Positions 50,532 to 59,700 are shown, counted from the first letter of the stretch. The stretch: 64,000 nucleotides of DNA from an uncultured Latescibacterota bacterium (GCA_958295785.1 OY282377.1:3846896-3910895), one strand, 5' to 3'. The notes: a model not told the origin generated them from the letters alone. Program-made: numbers and translations.

Positions 50532-52322
50532 ATGGGACTCGATTCAGACCGAAAACGGCTATCGCAAGCCAAGATGCCCGCATGGTTGCAGCGCGATCTT
50601 CAAATGAACGAGATGATCACGGTGTACCACCTATCGGATCGAGAAGGCACCCCCGCTTACGACGTCTATTGTGCTCTGATTCCATCGGACCAAATTGAAC
50701 GAGTACTTTCTGATCCAAACTGGGACCTTTCGCTCCGCGATGGTATTCCCTGTGCGAATGTGTGCTACGAGGGCGGAGAGGAGCACGCGGAATATCTCCG
50801 CTACGGCGTTAAAAACGGAATTGAGCCTTTGATCATGAACCGTAGCTTCTATGAAATGCGGGATGGCTACCGAGAAATATCCGAGGAGTTTCGCCTTTTC
50901 CACAATCTATATCACGATAGAAAGACGGATAAATACATCAAAATTGATGACGCGGGTCATGAAAATGTAGTGGCTGTCGTCGAGCCGAACCGCGTTCAGA
51001 TAAGGCTCAAGGAGATTCGCCAGTTCTTGGCGATCAAAGAAATGTACCTATCCATCCAATTCAATCGTCTGGAACGCTCGAGGCACTCGCTAAAAGAACT
51101 CGGGCTTAAGACAGGTGAACGCGATCATCGGGACGATCTCAGGTATTGGAGACACCACTATGGCGACTTTGACAGTTTGGGCAACGCTCAAGCATTTAGC
51201 CGACTGTGGGGAAAGCGACTCATCAAACCCCTGCCAAAGTCCAAAAGCGGCATGGGGGGATTTGCCGAAGAACCCGAGCAAAAGCATGTAGAATTTATCA
51301 TTGGCGTCGATGAGAATGGAGATGAAATAACCTATACCTCCGATCCTGATGCGCTGGCAAATTATTTTGACGCCAATCCCTCTGCCCCCCATCACCTCAC
51401 CCCTGTACATTTTCGCAAACAGGTGTTAGACAAATACGACCAACAGCCCAGTAAATACACAGTAGAGGATGCGTTTCTGCGCTGTGGCTCCCTTTGGGGT
51501 ATGGATATTGACAACCACCACGCCGACAGCGTCTGCGCGTGGCTGGGCGATCTGGGGCGAGATCTCCCCTATGCGGAACAACTGCACTGGCGGGCGCACA
51601 ATATCCCCCCCGCCGGTGGTGTGAGTCAGATCCACTTGAAGCGTCAGATCTTGGCTGAGTCAGCAAATTCAGCGCAACCGGATCACTTGTTTAAGCAACG
51701 TTATCGGGATTTACAAGCGGCCTGTAAGGAATCGCTTGGTTGGCATTTATTGTTGCCGCTAGATATTGGCGACGAGTACCACTTCAAAAGTTTGAGGCTT
51801 CCGGCCGCTGATGAACCGCGCGATTTTGATGAATTGGTTTTGAGCCTCGCAAAAATACTCATCGATTCCCTAAACGAGAGACGTCTAAATACGCTAATTC
51901 CCGATGAGCAGAAAGCGGAACTCAAAGGCAGTATTGCACGTCTCGACGCGGTCCTCAGTTCCCGCGCTGCTGAAGGTGCCGCCGATCATATCGTTTTTCT
52001 GCGAAAACTACAGAGCCTGCGTTCCAGTAGTGTAGCCCATCGCAAAGGTCGCAACTATCAAAAAATTGCTAGGGACTTCGGCATTGAAAGTCAGAGCTTA
52101 CGCGATGTGTTCACCCAAATTGTCCGGCGGGCTTTAGGCGTTTTGGATTACTTCATTCTTCTCGTGCGGAGCGGCCAAATTGACCCTGAAATCATTAAAC
52201 GAAATAGCGTAAAAGAAGGATACGCGATTCTCAACGAGATGGTTGGATTCTGCGAATCGGACCAAACTGATGGCTCTGTCAATCACGATGAAGTCATTTA
52301 TGAACTTCGGTCAAAACCATGA
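50532..52322 (+). CDS. Large unrecognised protein with a C-terminal HEPN-like motif
   Basis: 596 residues, ATG at 50532 after GAGAGGAGAAGATC. No membrane segment or ATP-binding motif. The N-terminal 290 residues are polar and beta/alpha mixed (ITVYHLSDREGTPAYDVYCA); residues 140-200 look helical. The C-terminal about 200 residues are helical and contain RSSSVAH (Arg 497, His 503), fitting the Rx4-6H pattern of HEPN RNases, followed by DVFTQIVRRALGVLDYFILL. I know no family name. The gene overlaps the next ATG (ATGA) of a PIN-domain gene, so the two were translated together. HEPN function is a hypothesis from motif and context. Confidence 0.55.
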   Translation: MGLDSDRKRLSQAKMPAWLQRDLQMNEMITVYHLSDREGTPAYDVYCALIPSDQIERVLSDPNWDLSLRDGIPCANVCYEGGEEHAEYLRYGVKNGIEPLIMNRSFYEMRDGYREISEEFRLFHNLYHDRKTDKYIKIDDAGHENVVAVVEPNRVQIRLKEIRQFLAIKEMYLSIQFNRLERSRHSLKELGLKTGERDHRDDLRYWRHHYGDFDSLGNAQAFSRLWGKRLIKPLPKSKSGMGGFAEEPEQKHVEFIIGVDENGDEITYTSDPDALANYFDANPSAPHHLTPVHFRKQVLDKYDQQPSKYTVEDAFLRCGSLWGMDIDNHHADSVCAWLGDLGRDLPYAEQLHWRAHNIPPAGGVSQIHLKRQILAESANSAQPDHLFKQRYRDLQAACKESLGWHLLLPLDIGDEYHFKSLRLPAADEPRDFDELVLSLAKILIDSLNERRLNTLIPDEQKAELKGSIARLDAVLSSRAAEGAADHIVFLRKLQSLRSSSVAHRKGRNYQKIARDFGIESQSLRDVFTQIVRRALGVLDYFILLVRSGQIDPEIIKRNSVKEGYAILNEMVGFCESDQTDGSVNHDEVIYELRSKP

Positions 52323-52729
52323 TTTTTGTCGATACCGGTGCATGGATCGCCCTTTCCAATTGAAGGGATCAACATCACGACAACGCTTCTGCGATTTATA
52401 GGACCTTAGCACAGCAGAACGCGCAACTCTTGACGACAGATTACGTGATTGATGAAACCATCACCCGGCTCAGATATGACGTGAGCCACGCAGTAGCAGT
52501 TCAGTTTCTCAACCACATTGAACGCGCTGAAGAAACAGGTGCTTTAACCGTCGTAACAGTTGATGGCCCTTTGTTTCAAGAAGCCAAGCGGCTTTTTCGC
52601 CAATACGATTCGGCAAGGTTGTCATTCACGGATTGCACCAGTTTTGCGGTCTGTCAGACGCACAACATCTCTGAGGCTTATGCCTTTGATCAACATTTTG
52701 CGATGATGGCGAGAACCTTGCTCAAGTAG
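52319..52729 (+). pseudogene. PIN-domain gene with a TGA at codon 15
   Basis: The ATG overlaps the stop of the 596-codon gene (ATGA). It reads MIFVDTGAWIALSN, then TGA (52361-52363), then in the same frame RDQHHDNASAIYRTLAQQNA and on to VTVDGPLFQEAKRLFRQYDS, LSFTDCTSFAV and AYAFDQHFAMM. These are the PIN acidic positions (D4 in VDTGAW, D in SFTDCTS, FDQHF). Only the one stop breaks it; a CGA-to-TGA change would explain it. Confidence 0.85.
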
Positions 52730-52761
52730 TTGGCTTTGCCCAACCCGCCATTGCAAGTGCG

Positions 52762-52789
52762 AACAGGCTCTTTGGTTGCCTCAAATTTT
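52762..52789 (+). repeat. 28-bp direct repeat, left copy
   Basis: AACAGGCTCTTTGGTTGCCT plus TCAAATTTT-type remainder; identical over 28 bases to 55433-55460. The two copies bound the IS5-type element and the glycosyltransferase gene. Confidence 0.9.
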
Positions 52790-53451
52790 GAAGCCCTAAC
52801 ATAAAGAAATCAAGCGTCTGAAACAGATGAGAGAACAGCCGATGGACAGGAATGCCTCATGGATGTCCGCTCTGCGCTCGTCGCGCACCCGCAGTCTGCG
52901 GAACTGGCGGAGCCAGGCTAGAGTCCGCTCAACCACCCACCGGTACACGCCCAACCCGCTGCCATGCTCTGTACCCCGCCGGGCGATCACCGGCGAGATG
53001 TGGCGCGCACGCAGGGAGGCACTGTCCACGCAGGCACGAGACCCGTCCAGGCCGTCGGCCGCTCGCAGTTTGGACAACAGCAGATGATGAAGCCGCTCCC
53101 ACACGCCGGCGTCATGCCATGCCTTCAGACGACGCCAGCAGGTCATCCCGGAACCACACCCCATCTCTTGGGGCAACTGCTCCCACGGGATGCCGCTCTT
53201 CAGGACGAATAGAATGCCGGTCAACGCCTTGCGGTCGTCAATGCGCTTGCGTCCGGGGTAGCGGAATCGTCTCGGCTTGGGAACCGGCAAAAAGGGTTGG
53301 ACCTTTTCCCAGAGTTCATCGCTTACGAGTGGTTTGGTCATCTGTTCCTCCTCGCCCGGTTGCAGATGCCGGGCATGGACGTTGTAAGGGTTGGGCTGAG
53401 AAGAAAATCGGCCTTTCACAAATCCATGTCAACTCTTTATGTTAGGACTTC
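52790..53451 (-). mobile_element. Internally deleted IS5-family element, 662 bp
   Basis: Inverted repeats GAAGCCCTAACATAAAGA and TCTTTATGTTAGGACTTC (one mismatch, pairing extends a few bases outward into TTT/AAA). The transposase gene lacks its centre. The ends are the parents of the two MITEs at 28859-28973 and 62082-62195. Confidence 0.85.
52796..53341 (-). pseudogene. IS5-family transposase with internal deletion
   Basis: 181 codons from the ATG at 53341 (GAGGAGGAACAG upstream). The start is normal (LVSDELWEKVQPFLPVPKPR, then GILFVLKSGIPWEQLPQEMG, RRLKAWHDAGVWERLHHLLL). After CVDSASLRARH the frame jumps to IARRGTEHGSGLGVYRWVVE and LAWLRQFRRLRVRDERR. The stretch that should contain the second catalytic Asp is missing: about 80 codons compared with normal members of about 260 residues. 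The frame is preserved, but the enzyme cannot be active. Confidence 0.85.
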
Positions 53452-55357
53452 AAAGTCTGGTTCCCTGCTTGGGCGGCAGACCGGTGGCCCGACCCGCTTC
53501 ATCCTGCTCGTCGCGGCAGCCGCGCTGGGCACTGGTCTCGTGCTCCTGCGGCAAGCCAGTTATGGACCGGGGTTGGGGTGGGATGGGGTCAACTACATCA
53601 CGGTTGCACGCAATCTCCTGGCGGGCGATGGCTTTGTCGATCTGTATCATGAACCTATGGTGCTCTGGCCGCCGCTGTATCCGGCGATGCTCGCCGGTGG
53701 GGGATTGTTCGGGATCGACCCGTACTCTGTCGCCGGGCCGCTCAACGCCGTCATCTTCGGGCTGACCGTTCTGGTTGCGGGTTGGTGGCTGAGGCACTAT
53801 CTGCGATCCCGGCTCCTGTGGCTGTGGGGTTGCTTCTCTATCGCGCTTGCCCTTCCGCTCGTCGAAATGGCGTCCCAAATTATGAGCGAGGCGGCTTTCA
53901 TTCTGTTCGTAACGCTCTCGCTGACGCAGATCGACGCCCACTTGAAGGGCGGCAGCCGCGCATCCCTGATACGAGCGGCGGCGTTCAGCGCGCTTGCCTG
54001 CCTGACTCGCTACATGGGCGCATCCGTGATCCTGGCGGCACTCCCGATGCTACTTGTAGGGCGGGGGGGGGGCGCGCCGGAGAAGATGAAGCGTATCGCT
54101 GTCTATGGGCTGATTGCAGCAGCACCGGTGTGTCTGTGGATGCTGCGGAACTTTCTGGTTGCCGGCTCCACGACCGGCGGCAGAGACCGGGCTTTCTACT
54201 CATTTTCCTTCATTGTGGACGAGGTTTTGCGACTCGCGGTTGAGGACTGGTGGCTCGTGGGGTTGACCGCCCCGGTTCTGTTGGCGCTCGTGATTGCCGC
54301 CTGCCATGCGTTCCGCCGCCGCTCAGACCGGAAAAGTGACGCTCCTTCGGATGTTGCATGGCGTCCGTGGTGTGTATTGGTCGGTTTTGCGCTGGCGTAC
54401 CTGACACTGCTCGTCGTCGCGATGATGTCGGGAAGCACCTGGAATGGATTGCAGTGGAGATTCCTCGTTCCGGTGTATGTTCCGCTCCTGTTCGCGGCGC
54501 TGCTGCTGATGGACGGCGTCCTCCGGTATGCGGGAATCGTTCTGCGCCGGCGGGGAGTTCGAGCGATAGCGAGGAGAACTCTTGCAGTTGTCCTGATGTT
54601 GGTGCTGTCCCTGCAAGTGGCTTGGCTGGTTACGCTGAATGGGCGCGAGCTACAGGCTTGGAATGCCGGCGAGAAACAAAAGTATGCCGCACCATGGTGG
54701 AGGAATTCGGAGAGCACACAGTACATTTCGGAGGCGGCTCTAACCGGCACGATCCTGAACAATGCCCAGGCCTTCACGAGTTTCTACGCCGCCGGTCCGG
54801 CACGCCATCACGAACTACCGTGTGAACCGGATAGGCTGCGCTCCGCATTGGCGAACGCAACTGGCTGGGGTGGAGAGGTGCATGTCCTCTATTACTTCGA
54901 TGGCTGGCAGAGGAACTCATGCTCTCCGCAACAGTACGACGACATCGGAAGTGCTTTGTCTCGGGAGCCCTTGCTGGAGTTGGTGGTGGAACTGGCGAAC
55001 GGCAAGTTGTATCGCCTGCGCGAACGCGAATCCCTGGAATCCCGGCCCGCTATGTTCCTCAGTTCCAATGCTCCGGTGGTAGGCAAGTCGTTCGGCGCCT
55101 TTTTCAACAAGTCCCACGGCCGGCGGCTGTCCCGGTGGCGGTGGGAGAAAGGCGGCGATGCCGATGGCTGGACGAGCCTCCCGGTTCAACGGCCCACCTA
55201 CAAGTACACCCCCACGGCTGCCGATGTCGGGCATCGCCTGCGCGCTTCGGTGTACTACGCAGACCACCTCGGCAACCGAGTGAAAGCGTTTACCAGGCCA
55301 TCCGAACCCGTACAGCCGGACATCCCGAAAGTGATCTTGACGCCGCCTAAAAGATAA
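53426..55357 (+). CDS. GT39-like membrane glycosyltransferase with C-terminal Ig-like domain
   Basis: About 643 residues if started at the ATG at 53426, which lies inside the right end of the IS5-type element; the native start was probably removed by that insertion. Multiple membrane segments. After TM1 comes GWDGVNYITVARNLLAGDGF, the Asp-containing first loop of the PMT/ArnT GT-C fold, then EPMVLWPPLYPAMLAGGG. A soluble tail from about residue 420 ends with RPTYKYTPTAADVGHRLRAS, an Ig-like beta-sandwich repeat motif seen in bacterial surface proteins. Codon use looks different from neighbours (more TCC/CTG/GGC, fewer CGCG runs), suggesting transfer. Confidence 0.75.
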   Translation: MSTLYVRTSKSGSLLGRQTGGPTRFILLVAAAALGTGLVLLRQASYGPGLGWDGVNYITVARNLLAGDGFVDLYHEPMVLWPPLYPAMLAGGGLFGIDPYSVAGPLNAVIFGLTVLVAGWWLRHYLRSRLLWLWGCFSIALALPLVEMASQIMSEAAFILFVTLSLTQIDAHLKGGSRASLIRAAAFSALACLTRYMGASVILAALPMLLVGRGGGAPEKMKRIAVYGLIAAAPVCLWMLRNFLVAGSTTGGRDRAFYSFSFIVDEVLRLAVEDWWLVGLTAPVLLALVIAACHAFRRRSDRKSDAPSDVAWRPWCVLVGFALAYLTLLVVAMMSGSTWNGLQWRFLVPVYVPLLFAALLLMDGVLRYAGIVLRRRGVRAIARRTLAVVLMLVLSLQVAWLVTLNGRELQAWNAGEKQKYAAPWWRNSESTQYISEAALTGTILNNAQAFTSFYAAGPARHHELPCEPDRLRSALANATGWGGEVHVLYYFDGWQRNSCSPQQYDDIGSALSREPLLELVVELANGKLYRLRERESLESRPAMFLSSNAPVVGKSFGAFFNKSHGRRLSRWRWEKGGDADGWTSLPVQRPTYKYTPTAADVGHRLRASVYYADHLGNRVKAFTRPSEPVQPDIPKVILTPPKR

Positions 55358-55432
55358 GACAGAAGGGGCGCGGCGAGCACTCCCGAAGCGGACCGCATTA
55401 TTACTTCCAAGTACGATGTGTACCTCCGCGGA

Positions 55433-55460
55433 AACAGGCTCTTTGGTTGCCTCAAATTTT
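55433..55460 (+). repeat. 28-bp direct repeat, right copy
   Basis: Second copy of the sequence at 52762-52789. It continues into the natural upstream region of the next gene (AATTGCGAAAGG). Confidence 0.9.
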
Positions 55461-55479
55461 AATTGCGAAAGGAAAACGG

Positions 55480-56223
55480 ATGCCTCGTGGTCGGTGTCAT
55501 TTCGCGCTGTTGCTCAAATTGCAGGCGCGTCTCGCGCACGAATTGCCCGAACTGGGTGCCTTAACCGCGCAGTATTTGCCGGACTTTCTGGGTGGTTCTA
55601 CGGCGCCCGATGCAATGCGTTCGCTGGGCAGTTTGGGCAAATACGGATCGCATTTTTACACGGAAGACCGCCGCGAGACCTGGGGCAAATCCGTGTCGGG
55701 CATGTTTGAAACGCATCCCGATCTGGCCGATTATCAGACATTGGCTGTACCTGACCGCGCGTTGCTGATGGGATACATTTCGCACCTGACGGCGGATGAA
55801 GCGTTTCGAGATGTGGTGACCATTCGCGTCCACGGCATTGAAGACTGGCGGCCCATTATCTGCGGGTTGTGGTCTTATGTGGATGAACTGCCCATCGATC
55901 ACCCAAACCTCGGCGGTGTGCTGGATCGATTTGATGGCCGCGGACAGGTGGGCTTTATCGACCGCAAAACAGCCGCTCTGTTTTTGAGCCGCGCCCGCGG
56001 TTGGGCCGAAAGCGCGGATCCCTTTGTTCACGAGCGGGTCTTTCTCGAGATGACGGGACAGGCCATGTCCGATGCGGATGTGAAAAAGCGTCTCGCTGAA
56101 AACCGAGCACTGGCAGAGGCGTTTTTCGATGCGCGTGTCAAATCGCGCTTTGTCGCTGAGGCCCTCGCACGCGCACATGATGAGATCGAGAAATTTGTCA
56201 ATCGGGCGTATGTCAAAAAATAG
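55480..56223 (+). CDS. Zinc-dependent phospholipase C family protein
   Basis: 247 residues; ATG at 55480 after GCGAAAGGAAAACGG. The N-terminal region fits the Zn_dep_PLPC family: LPDFLGGSTAPDAM, GKYGSHFYTED (metal-binding His), METHPDL-like FETHPDLADY and LLMGYISHLTADEAFRDVV (His/Asp ligands). No signal peptide is evident, so the role is probably intracellular or uncharacterised. It follows the right 28-bp repeat and ends before a repeat cluster. Confidence 0.75.
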   Translation: MPRGRCHFALLLKLQARLAHELPELGALTAQYLPDFLGGSTAPDAMRSLGSLGKYGSHFYTEDRRETWGKSVSGMFETHPDLADYQTLAVPDRALLMGYISHLTADEAFRDVVTIRVHGIEDWRPIICGLWSYVDELPIDHPNLGGVLDRFDGRGQVGFIDRKTAALFLSRARGWAESADPFVHERVFLEMTGQAMSDADVKKRLAENRALAEAFFDARVKSRFVAEALARAHDEIEKFVNRAYVKK

Positions 56224-56244
56224 ATCGCTTGCGACTATCCTGAC

Positions 56245-56384
56245 GGGCGAGCACAGGGGCATCGCTCCTACGGTCTCATGTCTCGATTTTGGGGTGGCTA
56301 GGCAGGGACGGACCATTGACCACCGCCTCTCCCATCTCTCGCTTTTCATCCGCGCAATCCGCGCAATCCGTTTAATCCGCGATC
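56245..56384. repeat. Dispersed repeats (palindromic and ATCCGCG types)
   Basis: 56245-56271 is a reverse copy of the GC-rich palindrome family, and 56348-56384 contains four CCGCG/AATCCG units. They fill the space between the phospholipase-like gene and the peptide-binding protein. Confidence 0.7.
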
Positions 56385-56399
56385 GCCTTTGGAGAATTG

Positions 56400-58457
56400 A
56401 TGATGATAAAATTGTGGATCGCACTATTGGGCGTATTCGCCGGGTTTGTGTTGCTGGTGCAGGCGATGGGATATGTCGCCTATTCCCTGTCGCCGCGCGA
56501 CCCGGCCGCCATACAGCGGGCATCGGAATTTGAGGCTGCGATGGGTCGCCTCGTGAACGCGCCCAAAGAGGGCATTGTGCCCCTGGCACCGGTCGAAATT
56601 CCCAATCGCCATCCCAAAGCGGTGGGTGCGGTACATCGGGTGGGCGAATGGTCGGGCGGGCGATTTGGCGAAGCCCCCCTGCTCGCCCAACGGGTGCGCG
56701 AGGGCCATTTGCCCGCGGTGTCAGAACGCCTGCCCGAAAATCCCTTGGTCATCATCCCTCCGCAACAAAACGGGCCTTATGGCGGAACGTGGACGCGGTT
56801 TGCCACAGGGCCGCGCGATGTGGGCATTGTCGAAGCCCGATTTGCGTATGAAGGCCTGGCGCGGTGGGATGCCATGGGGCAAAACGTGATCCCCAATCTG
56901 GCCGTGCGGTGGGAAATCGCCGATGGGGGTCGCAGCTTTACATTCTATTTACGCAAAGGGGTCAGGTGGTCAGACGGGCATCCCTTCACGGTTGACGATT
57001 TGCTGTTCTGGTATGAGGACGTGTTGCAAAACGAGGAACTCACCCCAGTGGTGCCCCGAGATTTTAAGCGGCAGGGCCGGGTGATGGGGTTGGAGAAAAT
57101 CGACGATTACACGGTGCGGTTCACCTTTCTCGAACCCAATGGGTTGTTTCTCAAGAAACTGGCCTCCGGGCGCGGGTATGAAATGTTGCGCTACCCGGCC
57201 CATTACATGAAGCAATTTCACCCGCGATACGCGGGGTTGGCAAAACTCGAGGCCATGACTGAAAACGCGGGTTTTGAGTTGTGGAAGCAGCTTTTTGAAG
57301 ACATGCGCGATTGGCGCAACCCGGATATCCCGCGGTTGTGGCCGTGGATTGTGGTCGCGCCGCCGCCTGCGCGCCCCGCCGTGCTGGAGCGCAATCCCTA
57401 TTATTGGAAAGTCGATCCCGACGGGAATCAACTGCCCTACATCGACCGCATGACCTTTGAAATTTTCGACGCCGAGACCATCAACCTCAAGGCGATCAAC
57501 GGCGAGATGGGCATGCAGGGCCGGCATCTCCAGTTTCAAAATTATCCCCTGTTTATGGAGGGCCAAAAAAAGGGGGACTATCGGATCGTGCATTGGATCA
57601 ATGGGTCCGCGGGCGCGAACATCTTGGCGTTGAACTTGAACCACCGCGATCCCGTGCTCAAAAAAGTGATCGAGGACCACCGGTTTAGGAAGGCCCTGTC
57701 GCACGCGCTCAACCGCGAGGAATTGAACGAAGCGGATTACTTTGGCATTGGCAAACCCCGACAAGTGTGCCCGCCGCCCTCGTCGCCGTTTTACGATGCG
57801 GAGTACGAACGCGCCTATATCGAATACGACCCGGACCGCGCAAACGACTTGCTCGATCAGATAGGCCTCACGCGCAGAGAAGATGGCCTGCGGTTGCGAC
57901 CCGATGGCGCGCCGATCAAACTCTATATTGAGACGACCTCGTTGAACAATCGCATTTTGGAACTCGTGGCGAGCTATTGGACTGCGGTGGGGGTGCAGAC
58001 AGAAATCAAGGAGGAAGCGCGGCAGTTGTTTTACGAGCGCAAAAAGGGATTGTTGCACGATGTGGGTGTGTGGGGCGGTGCAGACGAGCAAATCGCGGTT
58101 TTGGACCCGCGCTGGCTCATTCCATTTAGCGATGAATCCGTCCACGCGGTGGATTACGCGCGGTGGTATCGCACGGGAAAAAAACGCGGCGAAGAACCCC
58201 CGAAGGATATGCGGCGGTGCATTGAACTGTTTTGGCAAATTGAAAAGACCATCGACGAAGCCGAACAGATTCGGCTGATGAAGGAAATTATCGCACTGAA
58301 CCGCAAGAATCTGTGGGTCATCGGCACCGTGGGCGCGTTGCCCTCGTTTTATCTGGTCAAAAATTCATTTCGCAATGTGCCCGAAGTCGCCATGACCGGC
58401 TGGGCCTTCCGCACCCCCGGCAACACGGCGGTCGAATGTTACGCGATTGAGAAATGA
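56400..58457 (+). CDS. Peptide/nickel-type ABC transporter substrate-binding protein (SBP family 5)
   Basis: 685 residues from the ATG at 56400 (TTTGGAGAATTG upstream). A membrane-anchor or uncleaved signal covers residues 4-26 ([20 protein letters not shown]). The SBP_bac_5 body begins near residue 115: GGTWTRF, EGLARWD, then [20 protein letters not shown] and [19 protein letters not shown], the signature of this family. Later come [13 protein letters not shown] and [17 protein letters not shown]. This type captures oligopeptides or other solutes for ABC importers. No permease or ATPase genes are adjacent, so it may feed a distant system or be a sensor. Confidence 0.9.
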   Translation: MMIKLWIALLGVFAGFVLLVQAMGYVAYSLSPRDPAAIQRASEFEAAMGRLVNAPKEGIVPLAPVEIPNRHPKAVGAVHRVGEWSGGRFGEAPLLAQRVREGHLPAVSERLPENPLVIIPPQQNGPYGGTWTRFATGPRDVGIVEARFAYEGLARWDAMGQNVIPNLAVRWEIADGGRSFTFYLRKGVRWSDGHPFTVDDLLFWYEDVLQNEELTPVVPRDFKRQGRVMGLEKIDDYTVRFTFLEPNGLFLKKLASGRGYEMLRYPAHYMKQFHPRYAGLAKLEAMTENAGFELWKQLFEDMRDWRNPDIPRLWPWIVVAPPPARPAVLERNPYYWKVDPDGNQLPYIDRMTFEIFDAETINLKAINGEMGMQGRHLQFQNYPLFMEGQKKGDYRIVHWINGSAGANILALNLNHRDPVLKKVIEDHRFRKALSHALNREELNEADYFGIGKPRQVCPPPSSPFYDAEYERAYIEYDPDRANDLLDQIGLTRREDGLRLRPDGAPIKLYIETTSLNNRILELVASYWTAVGVQTEIKEEARQLFYERKKGLLHDVGVWGGADEQIAVLDPRWLIPFSDESVHAVDYARWYRTGKKRGEEPPKDMRRCIELFWQIEKTIDEAEQIRLMKEIIALNRKNLWVIGTVGALPSFYLVKNSFRNVPEVAMTGWAFRTPGNTAVECYAIEK

Positions 58458-58461
58458 GGAG

Positions 58462-58701
58462 GAATGGCCGCGTTTGGATTTATCCGATAGAACATATATG
58501 TGCCATTTTTGTGGTTTGGTGATGGATAGAGATTTGAATGCGGCTCTCAACATCAAAGACGCGGCAAGCCCTGCCGAGTCTCTAAATGGACGGGGAGACT
58601 TCGTAAGACGCGGTGCAGGAAGTCCACGCAAGGTCATGGAAGCGTCAATCAATTCGCCGCACCTATCGTTGGCATTCGCTCGATGCGATTTTATACGATA
58701 G
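58462..58701 (+). pseudogene. TnpB C-terminal remnant (IS200/IS605 type)
   Basis: The reading frame holds [29 protein letters not shown], in pieces: [18 protein letters not shown] and [10 protein letters not shown]. This is the second half of the TnpB zinc ribbon with the last RuvC Asp (D-R-D-L-N-A-A-x-N). The first CxxC and all upstream catalytic parts are missing. The following bases (GGAGACTTCGTAAGACGCGG) resemble the 3' tail region where guide (omega) RNAs of such elements are encoded. Confidence 0.8.
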
Positions 58702-58741
58702 GATGCGATACTATGCGATTTGAAGGAGCGGAAGGCAGGCA

Positions 58742-59587
58742 TCACCTTCCCCTTTTTGTTTTATTTTTGTTCTGCGGCTCTCGCGGGAGCAACACTTGCG
58801 GTTGGACGATGCGGCGGCGTTGGGGCGTGAGGCGATGGAGCAATTCCGGCGAGGGCTGGTACCCGTGCCGGAAATTTCCCCACGAAGGGCCGTAGCGATA
58901 CACGACAATGCGCCGCGTACCCGCATTGATTCGCATGGCCGATCCATGGGAAATCCCATCAACAAAAACGAGGGCATCGCCCGTTTTCATAAACACTTCA
59001 ATCGCGCCTATTGTGCCATCTACGGACCTGTGCTTTCCCATCCGTTGCTTGTCGAAATGCGGATGCTTGAAATTCGATTTGTGGCTGCCCGGAATCAGCA
59101 TCGTTCCCCCATCGCCCGGCCCAATGTCTGTGAGGGCGATCAGCACGTTGACCTGCCCGCACATAAACCGCCCGCCGCGATAGCGAAACTGATTTCTGTG
59201 AATGGGCGGAAACCCGCCCGAATGCAGGCCAATGGCCTCGCCCTGCCCGCGAAAATTGGCAAAACACTCGTCGATAAACACGGGGCCGTGATGGTGATCA
59301 AAGGTGCCTTCCGCGCCGATGAACAGTTTGACGTGCTCAAACCAAGACGGGTGATCGATTAGCTTTTCATAAGGCTTGCCCGCCTCGTAAATCTGCTGAT
59401 AGTTGATTCCCGATGTCGCATCGCCATACGCATGACCGTGAACATAACCATACCATTCCCCCGGCGCGAGTGCGGGAATCTCGTCCAAACAATCGTTTAA
59501 TGCCCGCACTTCATCTGCGGTCAGCGCGCCTTCCATAAGCAGGTACCCGCGCAAGTCAAACAGGTAGATATCGAGATCCGAAACCAT
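58742..59587 (-). CDS. Phytanoyl-CoA dioxygenase (PhyH) family protein, second gene
   Basis: 281 residues; ATG at 59587 chosen because AAGGAGG lies seven bases upstream, while the ATG at 59593 would abut it. PhyH traits: FDLRGYLLMEGALTADEV start, then IGLHSGGFPPIHRNQ in the iron-site region (HxG rather than the usual HxD), GDGGTMLIPGSHKSNFKH, a distal DGISHGSAMRINAGTRRIVV with His and Arg ligands. The missing Asp in the first iron motif makes activity uncertain. It is transcribed away from the HAD gene. Confidence 0.85.
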   Translation of the reverse strand: MVSDLDIYLFDLRGYLLMEGALTADEVRALNDCLDEIPALAPGEWYGYVHGHAYGDATSGINYQQIYEAGKPYEKLIDHPSWFEHVKLFIGAEGTFDHHHGPVFIDECFANFRGQGEAIGLHSGGFPPIHRNQFRYRGGRFMCGQVNVLIALTDIGPGDGGTMLIPGSHKSNFKHPHFDKQRMGKHRSVDGTIGAIEVFMKTGDALVFVDGISHGSAMRINAGTRRIVVYRYGPSWGNFRHGYQPSPELLHRLTPQRRRIVQPQVLLPREPQNKNKTKRGR

Positions 59588-59675
59588 GGTCATCCTCCTT
59601 TTTCGCATTATTCCCATCAATATGGAAAATGTATGATAATTTCTGATTCTGTGAAAATCCACATCATTTCTTCGG

Positions 59676-59700
59676 GTGGGCACGGGGACCGCATCCCTAC
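59676..59700 (-). repeat. Dispersed palindromic repeat, diverged copy
   Basis: GGTGGGCACGGGGACCGCATCCCTAC matches the family in reverse orientation with several changes. It lies in the divergent promoter region of the PhyH and HAD genes. Confidence 0.5.

Noticed and set aside
53297-53425. Upstream extension of the glycosyltransferase gene into the IS
   Set aside because: These codons are antisense to the transposase; the protein start must be at or after the IS end.
56970-58238. 422-codon minus-strand frame opposite the peptide-binding protein
   Set aside because: Antisense shadow in a G+C-rich gene; no start signal and no recognisable domain.
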